From: Sipunculus nudus | Taxonomy: Eukaryota; Annelida; Sipuncula; Golfingiida; Sipunculidae | Length of the DNA: 64,000 nt | Direction of reading: 5' to 3' | NCBI GenBank assembly: GCA_026874595.1 | Contig: CM049307.1 | Coordinates: forward strand, 62,526,370 to 62,590,369 | Shown here: in pieces, positions 25,429-37,007 of the stretch | Numbering within the stretch: the first letter of the stretch is position 1 | Layout: the number at the start of each line of letters is the position of its first letter | Translations under genes and position numbers: made by a program | The notes under the pieces: generated by a model | What the model was told of the DNA's origin: nothing | Database searches by the model: none | Seen by the model: only the letters and a program-made list of their open reading frames with translations

Positions 25429-27185
25429 CAGGGCTCGAGATTAACTTGGCAAGTAAAAGTTCCATAAATGCTATTAGGGCAACTAAAAGTCACCTCCTAC
25501 TTGCCAGACCAGCCAAGTGGATCCAACATAAACCTTTACCTAAAAAGCCAGAAAAATGATCTTTTTGTCCAGTACCCAAAAAGAGTACAGAAAAAAGACT
25601 TGTGCAGATGCATGGTAGCATCTGGTTGGGTTACCATTTATCCCAAAGAACAAGCATTCAGATACCTGTAAGAAGTAATCAGGTCACTGTATTTAAATAT
25701 TTTTAGCTACAGGTTGTAAGTGCATTTAAAATTTGCTTCTTGACTCTGTATTCAATGTGGAAAAGACTTCACCATGGAAAGTTCTTAAATGTAAGCCAAG
25801 CCATAGGTGTCACAATATGCTGTCATTGGGGTAACAAAAAATCTGTTATACCACACTTGCACTGGTACATTTTACACCAAGGGCACCCCAAAGTGGAGCC
25901 TATCCCCTTGCACAGGGCATTAGTAGAATGGGTGTATTACACAGTGTAAAAATGAGGAAGGTAGCTCTGTGGCCTTGAACTTTGACCCTGTGACCTCAAG
26001 ACCCAATAGGATTCTTCATCCATGGGTGGGTGGGCCATACCAGGAAGCTGAAAGGTGTTGTTCAAATGCTTTGGCTTAAAATTGGTCCAAAACTTTTTCA
26101 AGAAGTGGGTCCTGTGCCCTTGACCTTTGACCCTGTGACCTCAGATTGATAGGGCTTTTCTTCCATGGATGGGTGAGCCATATGTGCAAGATGGTAGGTT
26201 TCGGTGAAATAGTTTGGCTTTAAATGGGTCCCCAACCTTTTTCAAGAAGTGGGTCCAATGGTCATGACATTTGACCCTGTGACCTCAAAATTGAAAGGGT
26301 TCTTCATCTATGGGTGGGTGAGAAAAATGTGCAAGATGAAAGTTTTTGGTCAAATGGTTTGGCTTAAAATAGGTCCACAAGCTTTTTCAAGACGTGGGTT
26401 CTGTGGCCTTGACCTTTGATCCCATGACCTCAAAATCGAAAGGGTTCTTCTTCATCCATTAGTGGGTAAGCCATATGTGCAAGATGAAAGTTTTTGTCAA
26501 ATGTTTTGGCTTAAAATGGGTCCACAAGCTTTTTCAAGAAGTGGAAACTGTGCCCTTGACCTTTGACCTCAAAATCAATAGGGTTCTTTATCCATTGGTG
26601 GGTGAGATGAAAGGTTTTGGTCAAACGGTTTGGCCTGAAATTGATCCACAAGCCAATTCCGGACAGACATTAATACTATGGACACACAGAAGCACTAACA
26701 GAGGCATTGCTATATTCCTTTTGCAACGAAGTTGCGAAGGGTTAATTAGCTATGTGGTAAAATATATGCTTAAAGTTAAAATATGCACAAAAATCTAGTA
26801 CATCATCTGTCATGATTAATTTTTCCTCTTTTCATTACAGTAGTAAAGTCATATTTATTTCTGCACAATGAAAAACAATGTCAATTTAATTCTGACTTTG
26901 TTCTAAAAGTATCCAGTTTAAATTCATTTAAATTAAATCATTCTGAAAATACCTCTTTAACATTTCAAATACTTGTTTATCTCAACAGATACTGAATAGA
27001 TATTTAATATAACAAATTAACATTTTTACAGGTTTTTTTTCTTTCTTTTTAAATACAATGAAACATGCCATACCAGTACAGTCACGTCAATACACCTTGC
27101 ATTCATGGCTGCGAACAATATTTTTTGTAGCACAAGTAAAATTTCATGTAGGGCAAGTGCTTTCAAAAGTTAATGTCAAGCCCTG
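25429..27185. mobile_element. hAT-like non-autonomous DNA transposon
   Basis: The ends are inverted and similar. CAGGGCTCGAGATTAACTTG starts at 25429, and the right end, read inward, is CAGGGCTTGACATTAACTTT from 27185. The similarity continues inward ('gcaagt', 'agggca', 'acttg'). Termini beginning CAGGG are typical of hAT elements. An exact 8-bp target duplication is not visible, which is expected if old. The interior has no transposase and is dominated by a ~145-bp tandem array. Confidence 0.6.
25950..26660 (+). repeat. ~145-bp tandem array with DR1-type motifs
   Basis: Five modules start near 25960, 26104, 26247, 26393 and 26541. Each has 'gtgggtcctgtg', TTGACCTTTGACCCTGTGAC or variants, 'ctcaaaatcgatagggttctt', 'ggtgggtgagccatatgtgcaagatg' and 'ggtttggcttaaaatgggtcc'. 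The modules resemble those at 7.4-8.0 kb. Long ORFs crossing the array are artefacts of the repeat. Confidence 0.85.
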
Positions 27186-30100
27186 CATGATATGACATGA
27201 AATCCAACACGTACCAGATTACAGGAAAATCTGTCATTGGATATAAGCCACTGATATGTATCACTCTTATCTAGACTCAGCATTGACAAGATGAGTTTTA
27301 TCATAAAGACATATCAAAGAAAAACTCAACATCAGAAAGATATATCAATGAAAACCCACAGTAACACCATGCATATCTAACAAACAATGCATTTGCTTGA
27401 TATTTTTTAAATCTTCCATTCAATCATATCCTCATCAAACTCTCATCCATATAGCAAGCTTATAAATATCCACCTTAAAAATCATCGTTTCTGTCTTTTG
27501 GATGATATATGTTGGGATGTTCATATCTTAAAGTGGATGTCACTGGACTTAACAAGCAACAGAAAAAGTAGATTTGCTGTAAGATATGACAAGTTGGACT
27601 AAACGGTAACATTCTGACTATCACCTTCTCAAATCCCTCAGTCTTCATTCAACTAAAGAATCAAAAGAATTAAGAACCAACTAAAAGGAATTGAAACATA
27701 AAAATTCCAAAACACCATCTTAATGCTACAAATCTCTCCAAAAATGATGTTCCTGTGAAAAAAAGACACATTTTTTCTAAAAGTCAAATGAAGATGTATA
27801 CGGAAAATAATCATTTTCAGTAATTGGAAAAATATGCACTATATATGTTAGATTAAAGAAGACAAAACAATGCATAATTTATATAAGCCCTTTCTGGATC
27901 TCATGAGTTTGCTTCAAGCTTGGTTCATTGATCCACTGATATTTCAGTCCATGGTCCCTTACTCTGGGTAAAAGACATGTAAATGGTGGATCTATATGTT
28001 AAAGCTCTTGAAAATCCTGGGTCATACTGAACAATATCATCAGACGGTCCTGGGCTAATTCTCTCCTACTTGATGAAACTAGTCACCTCCTAACCTAGGT
28101 CATTCAGAGGCACTTGGTGTCTGTGCCCAGTGCAAGGTGTTCCTCTTCTGTAGAAGGCTATCCTTTCACGGAGAGGATTACACTAATCTTGCTGACCACT
28201 GCTCTCTTTGACAAATCCCCTAGGTGGCTATACTCAACTGTCCTAAGCATACAATTCTATCACCTGCAGTAACCATTTAAGGTTACTGAATGGGGCATAC
28301 ATGTGTATGATACATGACTTTATGGGTCATCATACATCCTTACCAGTTCTGCGTAACTTGACTAATCAAGCTGTAAAACATCATAAAATGGGTGTCCCCA
28401 CTTGCTTGACCCATGAAATTTCGGCACTGAAATGAATGTGTGCAATGTTATACCATACCCTGCTTAGCAAGGGATTAGGAAACATCAAACATTTCTGACA
28501 AGATCAAAGACACGCACCAAACAGTTTAGTACAAGTCCCCTGTTGCAGGGACAAAGCTTTACAAACTCAGAGACTACAAAGCATACATGTATGCCAGGTT
28601 TGTTTGCCACCTTTGGTCTCTGGGGTTAATTAATGAGATATGTTCATCTTTGTTCAAACAATTTTTAAACAGATATTGAAAGTTCAAGGGAAGACTGTTA
28701 TAGAGTGCCTACTTGTACTGAAAGGAGTACTTAAGGGTACAATTTTTACACAATTTAGCAAAATATCAGCATTACAGTCGCATATAACAACAAAATATCA
28801 ATTCTTTTTGCTCTTCTTGAGATCACATCTAAATATTACCCATCTTGAGAAATTTGATCGGGTAACCTTCTGACCTCTGACTTTGTTCACCCTATATTGA
28901 AAATATTCAATATCCATTATTAGTTGAAACAAAAACCAAGACTAATAATATATAACAAGCAAAATGTCTGCGGAGCCTGTTACCATGTAATCCTTCCACC
29001 CACCTGTCATAATGTCTCGGCGCAGACCCACAATACAGTTGCCTGCTGGCCAGATATGTGGTCGTCTTGGCTCTTGTACATTGTACCTCAATCCCAGAGA
29101 CACCAATATCCTTGATATACCTGTCTGTGACACAGATGATGGGCTCCTGTCATTGAATTACAGGGTTACGGTCAAAGGCAGGGTTTGGAATAAGGGTTAT
29201 ATTATTCTTACAAATTGAGCTACTCCCCACTGGGTGGAACCAAGGGGTCAGAGACAAGCATACACATCCATGGATAAGCATGTCAAAAATTATTTGATTT
29301 TTTTTTTATTAAAATGGCATATGGGGAAAAATCTACATGGTGGAAAGCTACATCAATGCTTGCATGGACTAGGTTTATAAACGGCTGAAGCATCTCAATA
29401 TGAATGTATGTCTACCTTTGCCAACTGCCTTTGATCAGTCTTCTAAATGTGTTGTACATGTATCAAACTGTCAATTTAAACTGTTTCCAGTTGTGTGATT
29501 TGAAAGGATTACATCCCACATACCCACATAAATGTGTTCTTAATATAACTATTAGGTATACAATACAAAGTGATCAGTTAAAGGCTGATTTATCATTATG
29601 ATGTCACAGCAGTCTATTCTCAACTGCTGTATGTTGTGACCATCATTAGAAAATTAAGTCAAAACAGTTGTTTCCCTTGTTCAGTAGTAATTATAGTTTA
29701 ATAATCAAATATATGGTTAGTAGAGGTTTTTGATATTGCTCTCTGAGTATATATACCGTGTAACTGCTGTGTGCCAATTAATCAATTAAATCAATGATTG
29801 ATTGTTTTCCTTCATATGCAAATAAACTGGTCACATTTGAACATGATCGATCACAAACCTTTATGCATGCAAATACAAAGAATTTGTAATATCCTGACAA
29901 AAATATTTTCATCCTTACTGGATGGTACCTTGACCTTGATGTACAAGTCAGACTGAATTCACTCAGTCTGTACTTTAGGTATAATTCTATACAACAGATC
30001 ACACAGTAACATAGAAGGCACATAAAATAATTAAATAATAATCGATCATCTGTTGTTTATTTCTTTCAACTTCAAACATGATTTTACAACCTATTCCATC

Positions 30101-32161
30101 CACTAGTATATAACATTCTCTTGCTGGCCTCGTATGCTTTATTTATTTAATAACATGAAATACATGTATTTACTTAATGTAATATTCTTGGTTAAATTAT
30201 TATTTGTTAAATCCTGTTAAATCAACTTTAAGGAATGATCAAATTAAGCGTCTGGTGGACTTGCACCAGAAAAGCCGAAGAAGAGTATTTCAGTAAAATT
30301 GTGTGATCTTAAAGTAGTAATAAATGGAAGTAATTCGATATATCAAAGTTTTTATTCAATAACTGAAGGACATTTTCCATTTTTTATTTGGTGCTAAATA
30401 ATAAATTAAGTTTACTTAATAAATATGACTTGTCCGTGTCAGAAATTTTTAACATTTTCATAGTATCATCTGGCCTCAGGCTGCTATACAATATACATGT
30501 ACTGTTATTGAATGCATGTTATTACTATCCTACATATATAGTACTATAGTGCACCAGAAAGTACAACTCCCTGCCTGAGTAAGTCTGGCCACATATACAG
30601 TCCAGTACGTGTTCTAAAGTGGTATCACACAAGAGTAGTTAAACTTACACAAGGCTGACTTAGAATATGAACATCATCACACATCTTAATAAAGATACTA
30701 CAAGTTTCACCTTCAAATAGGCCTACCTGAGCAGGTGTGAACAGGTAACCACCTTCAAAGTAGTAGCTATATCCAACTGATATAATCAAGGCTGTTTCCT
30801 TGATGGTATGATAGGAAAGTGATCTGTCACTCTGTGTAGAGGCTAGGTTCCCATGACCTGAGGCTACACGCTTCATTAAGCACACTAATATCTCACCTGA
30901 GCTACATACATTTTATGGAGAAAATGCACAGCAAGACCACCACTATCATCATAACTGTTGTTACCATATATACCATCAATTCATATGGTTACTCAATTTT
31001 TTTCCATACAAAACCTATCGTGACTCTAGTACGTGTCTACAGGAAAGCACAACAGTGCAGTAAACGTAAACACCCACAAACATTAATAAAAATGGCCATA
31101 CATGGTGATTAAGCATTGATTTATTTCAGGCCTCTTGTCATGCTATACACTGCACATCCTTACCATACAGGGCTCTGTAATCAAGTCAGCAATGTATCTG
31201 TACATTATATCCCGCTGATTAGAAGACATATCTTGCATAATGTTTGGGTGGCATTTTATACAGGAAAGGTTACTAGCACCCACATACATGACAAAAGATA
31301 AAGATAAATGTCACCACAGTGACAATGTGGGCCAGACTTTTACACATATGTACTTGTTAGGCCATACAAAAAGCAAATATTGTTACAAAGATTGGCCACT
31401 CCAATTTTTTATGAATCAATTTTTTTTTTGCAAATGAAGCCTAGGTTCTTGGCAATGATGTTGATATATGATATGGCACAATTTTCCCGAAATAATTCTT
31501 AAAGGTATTGAAAATGGACTAAATATTAAATTTTGATCATATACATTTTTTTATTTTATTAATTTTTATTTCCATAGCTGGAACATGTATTTCATTCCTC
31601 TTTTATCACAGTTGCAAACAGATAAATAGTTCAATAGCAACAAAACACAATACCTCTGCAATCTAGTGGGGAAAATATTCAAAGATTTAAAGTTAATATT
31701 AATTTAGTCAGTCCATAGGATATGTAAAATAAATTCAAAATATTCAAGTAATGAAACTCACATACCAATGCAGCAGTCTGGTAATATAATATCACAGTTG
31801 GGCTATATGCCATCATGAAAAAGAAAGTTCAGGTATTTTGTTATTTTTTTATATTGTGTGATCTCATCACCTGTGAAGGTCTTATCTTACACTTCGCCTT
31901 CACAGTCTTTTGGTACCTTTTTGTTCTTATAGCCTTCCTTAGCTCCTACAAGAGTATACAACCCACATGAACCATTACAGCTACAAGTGCAAATGTGTAT
32001 TTTTTCCAAACTACAAATATATATGCCAACAATGAAAAATGTAAGTATGGCTTCTCATGCATGGAGGCCACATTTGCATAAAAGATTCAGTACACAAGTG
32101 GACATAAATGTGTTTCTCATGTTCAATGTTCATGCTTAATATTTTCTAGCCCAAACATTCA
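27186..32161. other. AT-rich, CpG-poor non-coding sequence
   Basis: Nearly 5 kb without a convincing exon. ORFs of 60-86 codons on both strands lack family resemblance. The segment 28960-29160 is more GC-rich and open on both strands, but neither translation could be assigned. Confidence 0.4.
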
Positions 32162-32430
32162 GACTCCATTCAGGAATGGAGTCAAACACCTGTTGGTGAG
32201 AGTTTCCCCCTCCTATTGGACACAACCCTAAATGGGAATCCCATGCAAATTAAAAGGGGGAACTATGCAAATTACATAAAAACACCCAAACAGGGTGGTT
32301 CTCCTATAAATCCTAATGATGTTGCCCAAGAAAAGACCCTCCTAAACCTTCCCAGAATGCCTTGCAAAGCTATAAACAAGAGCCAAAGGAGGAAACAACT
32401 GTTTGGTTTTCTTGAGAGTAAGTGCCAATA
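32162..32430 (+). promoter_or_regulatory. Promoter-like element: twin octamers, CCAAT, palindrome
   Basis: A 10-bp-arm palindrome (GACTCCATTC-AG-GAATGGAGTC, 32162-32183) is followed by an inverted CCAAT (ATTGG, 32215-32219) and two perfect POU octamers ATGCAAAT at 32243-32250 and 32265-32272, starting exactly 22 bp apart. A CCTATAAAT sequence comes next (about 32302) and a donor-like GAGAGTAAGT near 32415. The order resembles a promoter plus first exon on the plus strand. It could equally be an intronic enhancer. Nothing downstream identifies a gene. Confidence 0.35.
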
Positions 32431-33286
32431 CTGTCATACCTACTGAACATTTAAGTTACTATTTATATCTCAACTGAGTCAACATAACTGTATTATGTGT
32501 TAACAAGAAAGAATAATTAGAATTGTTTGCATTACAGGCCTGGCGCTAAATATTTTCATGTTCATGAAATAATAAAACCACTCATATAAAGTGGAGCTAC
32601 AGAGCTACACCAGCTGACCAATGTTTGTGTAAATCATGAAAACCCACTGATATCAATTGACTGCAAAGTCTATTCAGACTCAGCTGGGGCTCTGTGGTTC
32701 ACATTATCATAAAATGCCTCAAGATTTAAAATACAGTAAATGTGGAACACTGAGCCAAACAAAAACACTTACTGAAGAAATATGGGTACTACTATAGAAT
32801 GCAGGCCTCAGCCCAACAATCATATGATATGCATGAAGTCATACTGCTGCTTGATTTTGCCACTTATTTTTATCTGCCATTTACACTCCGTCATTACATA
32901 AATCCTAAACATCATCAAGTCCATCCGTATACACTCATAGTTAATATATAACCTTGTCGAGACAGTGCTTGAGTGATCCTACAGTCGCTCTAAAGCCTGC
33001 CTTCTATAGTGGCTCTGACATATGTATTTGAAACTAAGATTTTGTAGCATTACTCTGACTGTAATTAACAGCTCCTAGTGTTCTTGGTTGATGACATTTT
33101 ACTTTAAAAAGTTCAGGATGCACAAGGTATTAACTTACTATACTTTGCATTGCTTGACCATGGTTGGCATGCTAATATAACCATGGTCAAGCGATACATG
33201 TATACTGCAGCTGCAGCAAGGATTTAACTCACATAATGCTTCTAGAATTAAGCAGACATACTACCACAGTTCAGATAGAGTCAGTC
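32431..33286. other. Non-coding sequence, no feature seen
   Basis: AT-rich, CpG-poor. A short inverted repeat of 'gcttgaccatggttg / ataaccatggtcaagc' lies near 33150-33195. No ORF of interest. Confidence 0.4.
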
Positions 33287-33759
33287 TTAAAGGGGCCAAT
33301 TAACGATCTGACCTTTATAAACTGAAGGTAATCCCTTGGAGCTTTTATGAGAATAGGCCAGAAAATGTGGATATCACCGCACATAGGCTGCTTGTTTTGT
33401 TTATATTGACATGTTTATAACATGTGGGGGCCTGCTAAAATAATCAAAACAAATTCATCAAAGGCATCTGGCAGCCAAGTCAGATAAGCCAGAGCTTTGC
33501 AAATGGCGTTTTTGTAAATGGGACCTTTCTTAACTCCATTTGTATGCAACCTACCACCATGCGTTTAATCCTTTTCTTATTTGTCAACATTTGCCATGTT
33601 TACAAACATGTTGTTGATAAACAAGCTCATACATCCTTTATAAGAACTTTTCATAACCAGAATTACCCTTACCAGCCTTTGATCATTAATATATACACAG
33701 AGGAAGCCAGTTAAAAACATAAATTCTGTTTCAAAAGTAAGGTGAATGGGCACCTTTAA
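33287..33759 (+). mobile_element. MITE-like dispersed repeat, copy B, TTAA ends
   Basis: This is the best-bounded copy. It begins TTAAAGGGGCC at 33287 and ends GGGCACCTTTAA at 33759, giving short inverted ends inside TTAA, the target of piggyBac-type elements. The internal landmarks of copy A recur at the same spacing (AGGCCAGAAAATG at 33355; 'ttgttgataaacaagctc' at 33610). No ORF. Its right edge coincides with the change in CpG frequency of the window. Confidence 0.7.
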
Positions 33760-33838
33760 CCAGGGTTAAAGAGGGCGAATTTGTAAAGTCGTATCGTCTT
33801 ATCTATCAAATGGCATAAGCTTAATCGATGACACTTAC

Positions 33839-34075
33839 TGAGAGCCTTTGATGGCAGTTCCTTTGATTTTGGAAACCGTTCGATCCGACGGAAGTGGCTT
33901 AGTGACGAATGCCTAGCCCAAGGCTACGGAGAGTGATGATGCAACGGCTCTGTAAACGTATCCTTTCATCCACAATTTTATCCGATAACCAGTGAGCGTT
34001 TCTCTTATTTTGACCAAATTAGATTCGTCTCGACGTCTCGTGACCGCTGAATTAACCAGGCGTTCATAAGCACTG
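33839..34075 (-). other. Candidate non-coding first exon of a leftward gene
   Basis: On the minus strand a consensus donor, CTCTCA|GTAAGTG, ends a CpG-bearing segment at 33839. A TATATAAAG box lies about 30 bp before the assumed start at about 34075. All three frames contain stops, so it would be 5' untranslated. A second donor (TGTCC|GTAAGTT, exon side ending 34153) suggests an alternative upstream first exon. The CpG-poor tract to the left would then be the body of this gene. No downstream coding exon is confidently identified. Confidence 0.35.
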
Positions 34076-34100
34076 ATTACGATAGAAAACTGCTACAGTG

Positions 34101-34109
34101 CTTTATATA
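34101..34109 (-). promoter_or_regulatory. TATA-like box
   Basis: TATATAAAG on the minus strand, placed about 30 bp before the proposed start of the non-coding exon ending at 33839. In an AT-rich genome such a match alone is weak; the adjacent donor and the CpG transition add support. Confidence 0.3.
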
Positions 34110-34429
34110 GTACAAGTTTATGGGTAAGAGTAAATGTACAAGGAGAACTTACGGACACACGATGACGTCTGTCAATTTTACACCAATTTAGTTGCACCAG
34201 ACCGAAGCCTTTGACCACCTGCAGCGCGCTCATTACCGTATTTACGGTACAGTCTACGAGTCGCGTGCACCTGTCGACACGCGGGCGGTTGCGGGTTTTG
34301 TCTGCAACAATTCACAGCTGCTGAGTGCACGATATATCGATACATGTTCGTACATGTTTCAAAATAAATGTTAAAATTAAATTTTAAGTTTGCATGCGAC
34401 CACGACATTCTGATTTGCAATGGATGACG

Positions 34430-34452
34430 GGAGGGGGGGGGGGGGGGGGGTT
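34430..34452. repeat. Poly-G tract
   Basis: An almost uninterrupted run of G after 'gacgggag'. Confidence 0.9.
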
Positions 34453-34713
34453 CTTTTTCAAAGGCTCGATCATCACCACTGGTGGTTAGCAGAGCGCAAC
34501 TGTGTGTATATAGCCTAGAAGAGACCCCACTTTTTTCCCAACCTGGGTCTGCTTCTCCATACGAGCACTAAATAAGTGTATGGGCTAAATTATTTACAGC
34601 AAAATAATTACAGCACCTGCATCACAAGTAATAATAAAATACTCTTTTAAAATAATATTACATCAAACAGTCGACTTACCATGAATCAAACCCTCACACA
34701 CAAAAGCCTATAT

Positions 34714-34745
<32 letters not shown>

Positions 34746-34746
34746 A
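34714..34746. repeat. (TA)n microsatellite
   Basis: Alternating TA run beginning with 'catgtatata'. Confidence 0.9.
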
Positions 34747-35165
34747 CTATTACAAAAAGGCTACGAAAGGACCGCTTCAGTATTGGCCTAAATGTGTGAT
34801 CTTGGATTTGATCATGCATGATCTTACATACATCAACCTCGTATACACAAGTATATCGTGGCATTACCTGCAAATTGTTTTTGGGTATATAACGTAAATT
34901 TTTCCGTTCCTGTTTTGAAAGAAATTCACATGTATCTCATTCTCATTCATCTTAATTACTAAAAAGTATCTACAGGACGTGTGACACCATCTATGTATAG
35001 CATATCAATAAACAGGGGTAAAAAAACAATATTTATTATGGTGCTATATTGCCAAAAAATAGGGGAAACTTTTGGCATTTCTTATTCCATTAATGTTTTA
35101 AGGCCACTGTGGTTCGGCGAATACGCATAGTCGCTTGTTGACTGCAGGAGCGGATATAAAGGATT

Positions 35166-35167
<2 letters not shown>

Positions 35168-35211
<44 letters not shown>
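35168..35211. repeat. (GT)n microsatellite
   Basis: About 21 GT units with one leading interruption (GTGAGTGTGT), followed by 'tggggagggg'. Confidence 0.95.
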
Positions 35212-36939
35212 GGGGAGGGGAGCTTTCATACGTAACTCTCGCATGCGTCGTGTAAATCATCCTGTTTACTGCACGTACTCTTGCTCTCTTGCAGATTTTC
35301 TTAAGGGGTAAAAACTTCCCACTTTTTAGTGCATATCTGTGTCAATATTTCGGAAGGGATGTTAATTTCCTCTCATGAAATACAAACTAATAATAGACCA
35401 ATGCGATGAAATCGTTTTCTTGGTCTTTCATGCATGTTAACTTATGCCTCTGACGATATATAAAGAGGTGTACGTTGCGTTCCATGATGCCACCTAGCAA
35501 AAATATTGAAATAACTGGATATAGAAAAAAAGAATTAGCTGGAAATGAATGAAAAGCGTAGATGATATAAGCATCAGTTTTTTTATTATTTTTTTCTTAG
35601 GTGTATACAAGTTAGAACGGCGTCAGCTTGTGAAGGATGAGGGTCAATAGTGCGAACTGCATGTTCTTCATTGAAATTAAAAAGATGTCTATGTAAAAGT
35701 TGTGATGTATTTTACATGTATTAACCGAACTATAATCCCCGTTAAATCAGAGGAACCACTAAGTTCACCGCATATTGATTTCTTCCTCGGCAAATACACA
35801 GATAATCCGCCAATTACACTTTTTTCATTATATATAAACACCACCCTATATAGCGGCAGAGCGACCCCATTTAACTGCCGCGTTATCTGAGTCAGGGAGA
35901 CCAGCGCTTCATTAATGTTGCATATCCTGAACAAAAGAAAATCAACGAAGATCATAGGACATGCATGTATGCAAGAGGCGAATGGTGGCTCCACAATTAA
36001 AAGTGAATCAAATTGTCATAAACCTAACTATATGATTGCATATTATTAACCCGTGCAGAGCGTCGACCTTGAATTATATATTCCCACAGAGAGCTTTAGA
36101 ACACTTAAAATATATATTCTTTAATACACGGCTACCTTTACATGCATCAAAGCCAGCGGTCTTTTATTTAACTCATATTTTGGGATAAAGACCTGGTATA
36201 TATCAAATGTCCTTGTGCCTAGATACACATCTACAAATTCATTTCTGTTTATGTCCTCCAGACTTGCACAAGGCGTAGGTAACATTCACTGGTAATTCAA
36301 CAAGAATAAAAGTAAACATGACAAGTTCGAGGTTGAGTCGCTTCCTTTGACATGCCACCGGAGGGGATATTTTCAAGTAAATGTTAACGACCTGTCAATC
36401 ATTTGGCATATCAGAGCTAACATATATCATTGTTTTCTTCTGGTTAGTTTTATGTTTGCTCGGTACTACTGATCAAATGACTGGTAATGTTAATGATCGC
36501 ATATATAAGGTATATCAAAGAGCTCTCCCTGTATTGCAATATCATATGCGTTCTTGTATCATATCTATACTCGAGACGCAATAGATACGTCTCAAGTAGA
36601 GTGTAAAAGCGATGTCACATCTTAAGTACCTATACTTACAAAACAATTTAAAGTATAATCGCTGTACGTCTGGAGCTGCATGGGCTAAGTGGCGGGTGAC
36701 AATCAGGTAAGACGATGAATAACTAGTATATGTTATACCCGTTCTTGTGTTGGGGAAGGTTCATGCGACTTCGGCCGGGTTCATCCGGACGGATTTTCAA
36801 TGGGCTGAGTTCATATGCTGGATACACTGGCATAGTTTCTGGTAGATTTGGCTGGGATATACCCTTGGCAATAATGTCAATGTCACAGGGATTTATTTCA
36901 AAGTGTGGAATATGAACCGACCCCCCCCCCCCCCAGAAC
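35212..36939. other. Intergenic sequence with normal CpG content
   Basis: No gene recognised. ORFs of about 100 codons on the minus strand near 35.7-36.0 kb lack any family resemblance and look accidental. Confidence 0.45.
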
Positions 36940-37007
36940 ACAGTTAAGAAGCGGATCCAGGGGGTCCGCCCCCCCCCCCGTTTTCGTCCGCTGCAAGCAT
37001 TTTTTAG
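36940..37007 (+). repeat. Left half of a poly-C-bearing dispersed repeat (interrupted)
   Basis: The stretch 'gaagcggatccagggggtccg', poly-C and 'cgtccgctgcaagcattttttag' matches the start of the uninterrupted copy at 53165-53365. Its continuation is found 2.3 kb away at 39288, showing that another element landed inside it. Confidence 0.7.

Noticed and set aside
26475-26798. 107-codon plus-strand ORF
   Set aside because: It lies in the ~145-bp tandem array and the hAT-like element; other modules break the same frame.
28942-29218. Overlapping ORFs on both strands in a GC-richer patch
   Set aside because: Considered as a transposase fragment, but no consistent motif could be matched in either strand.
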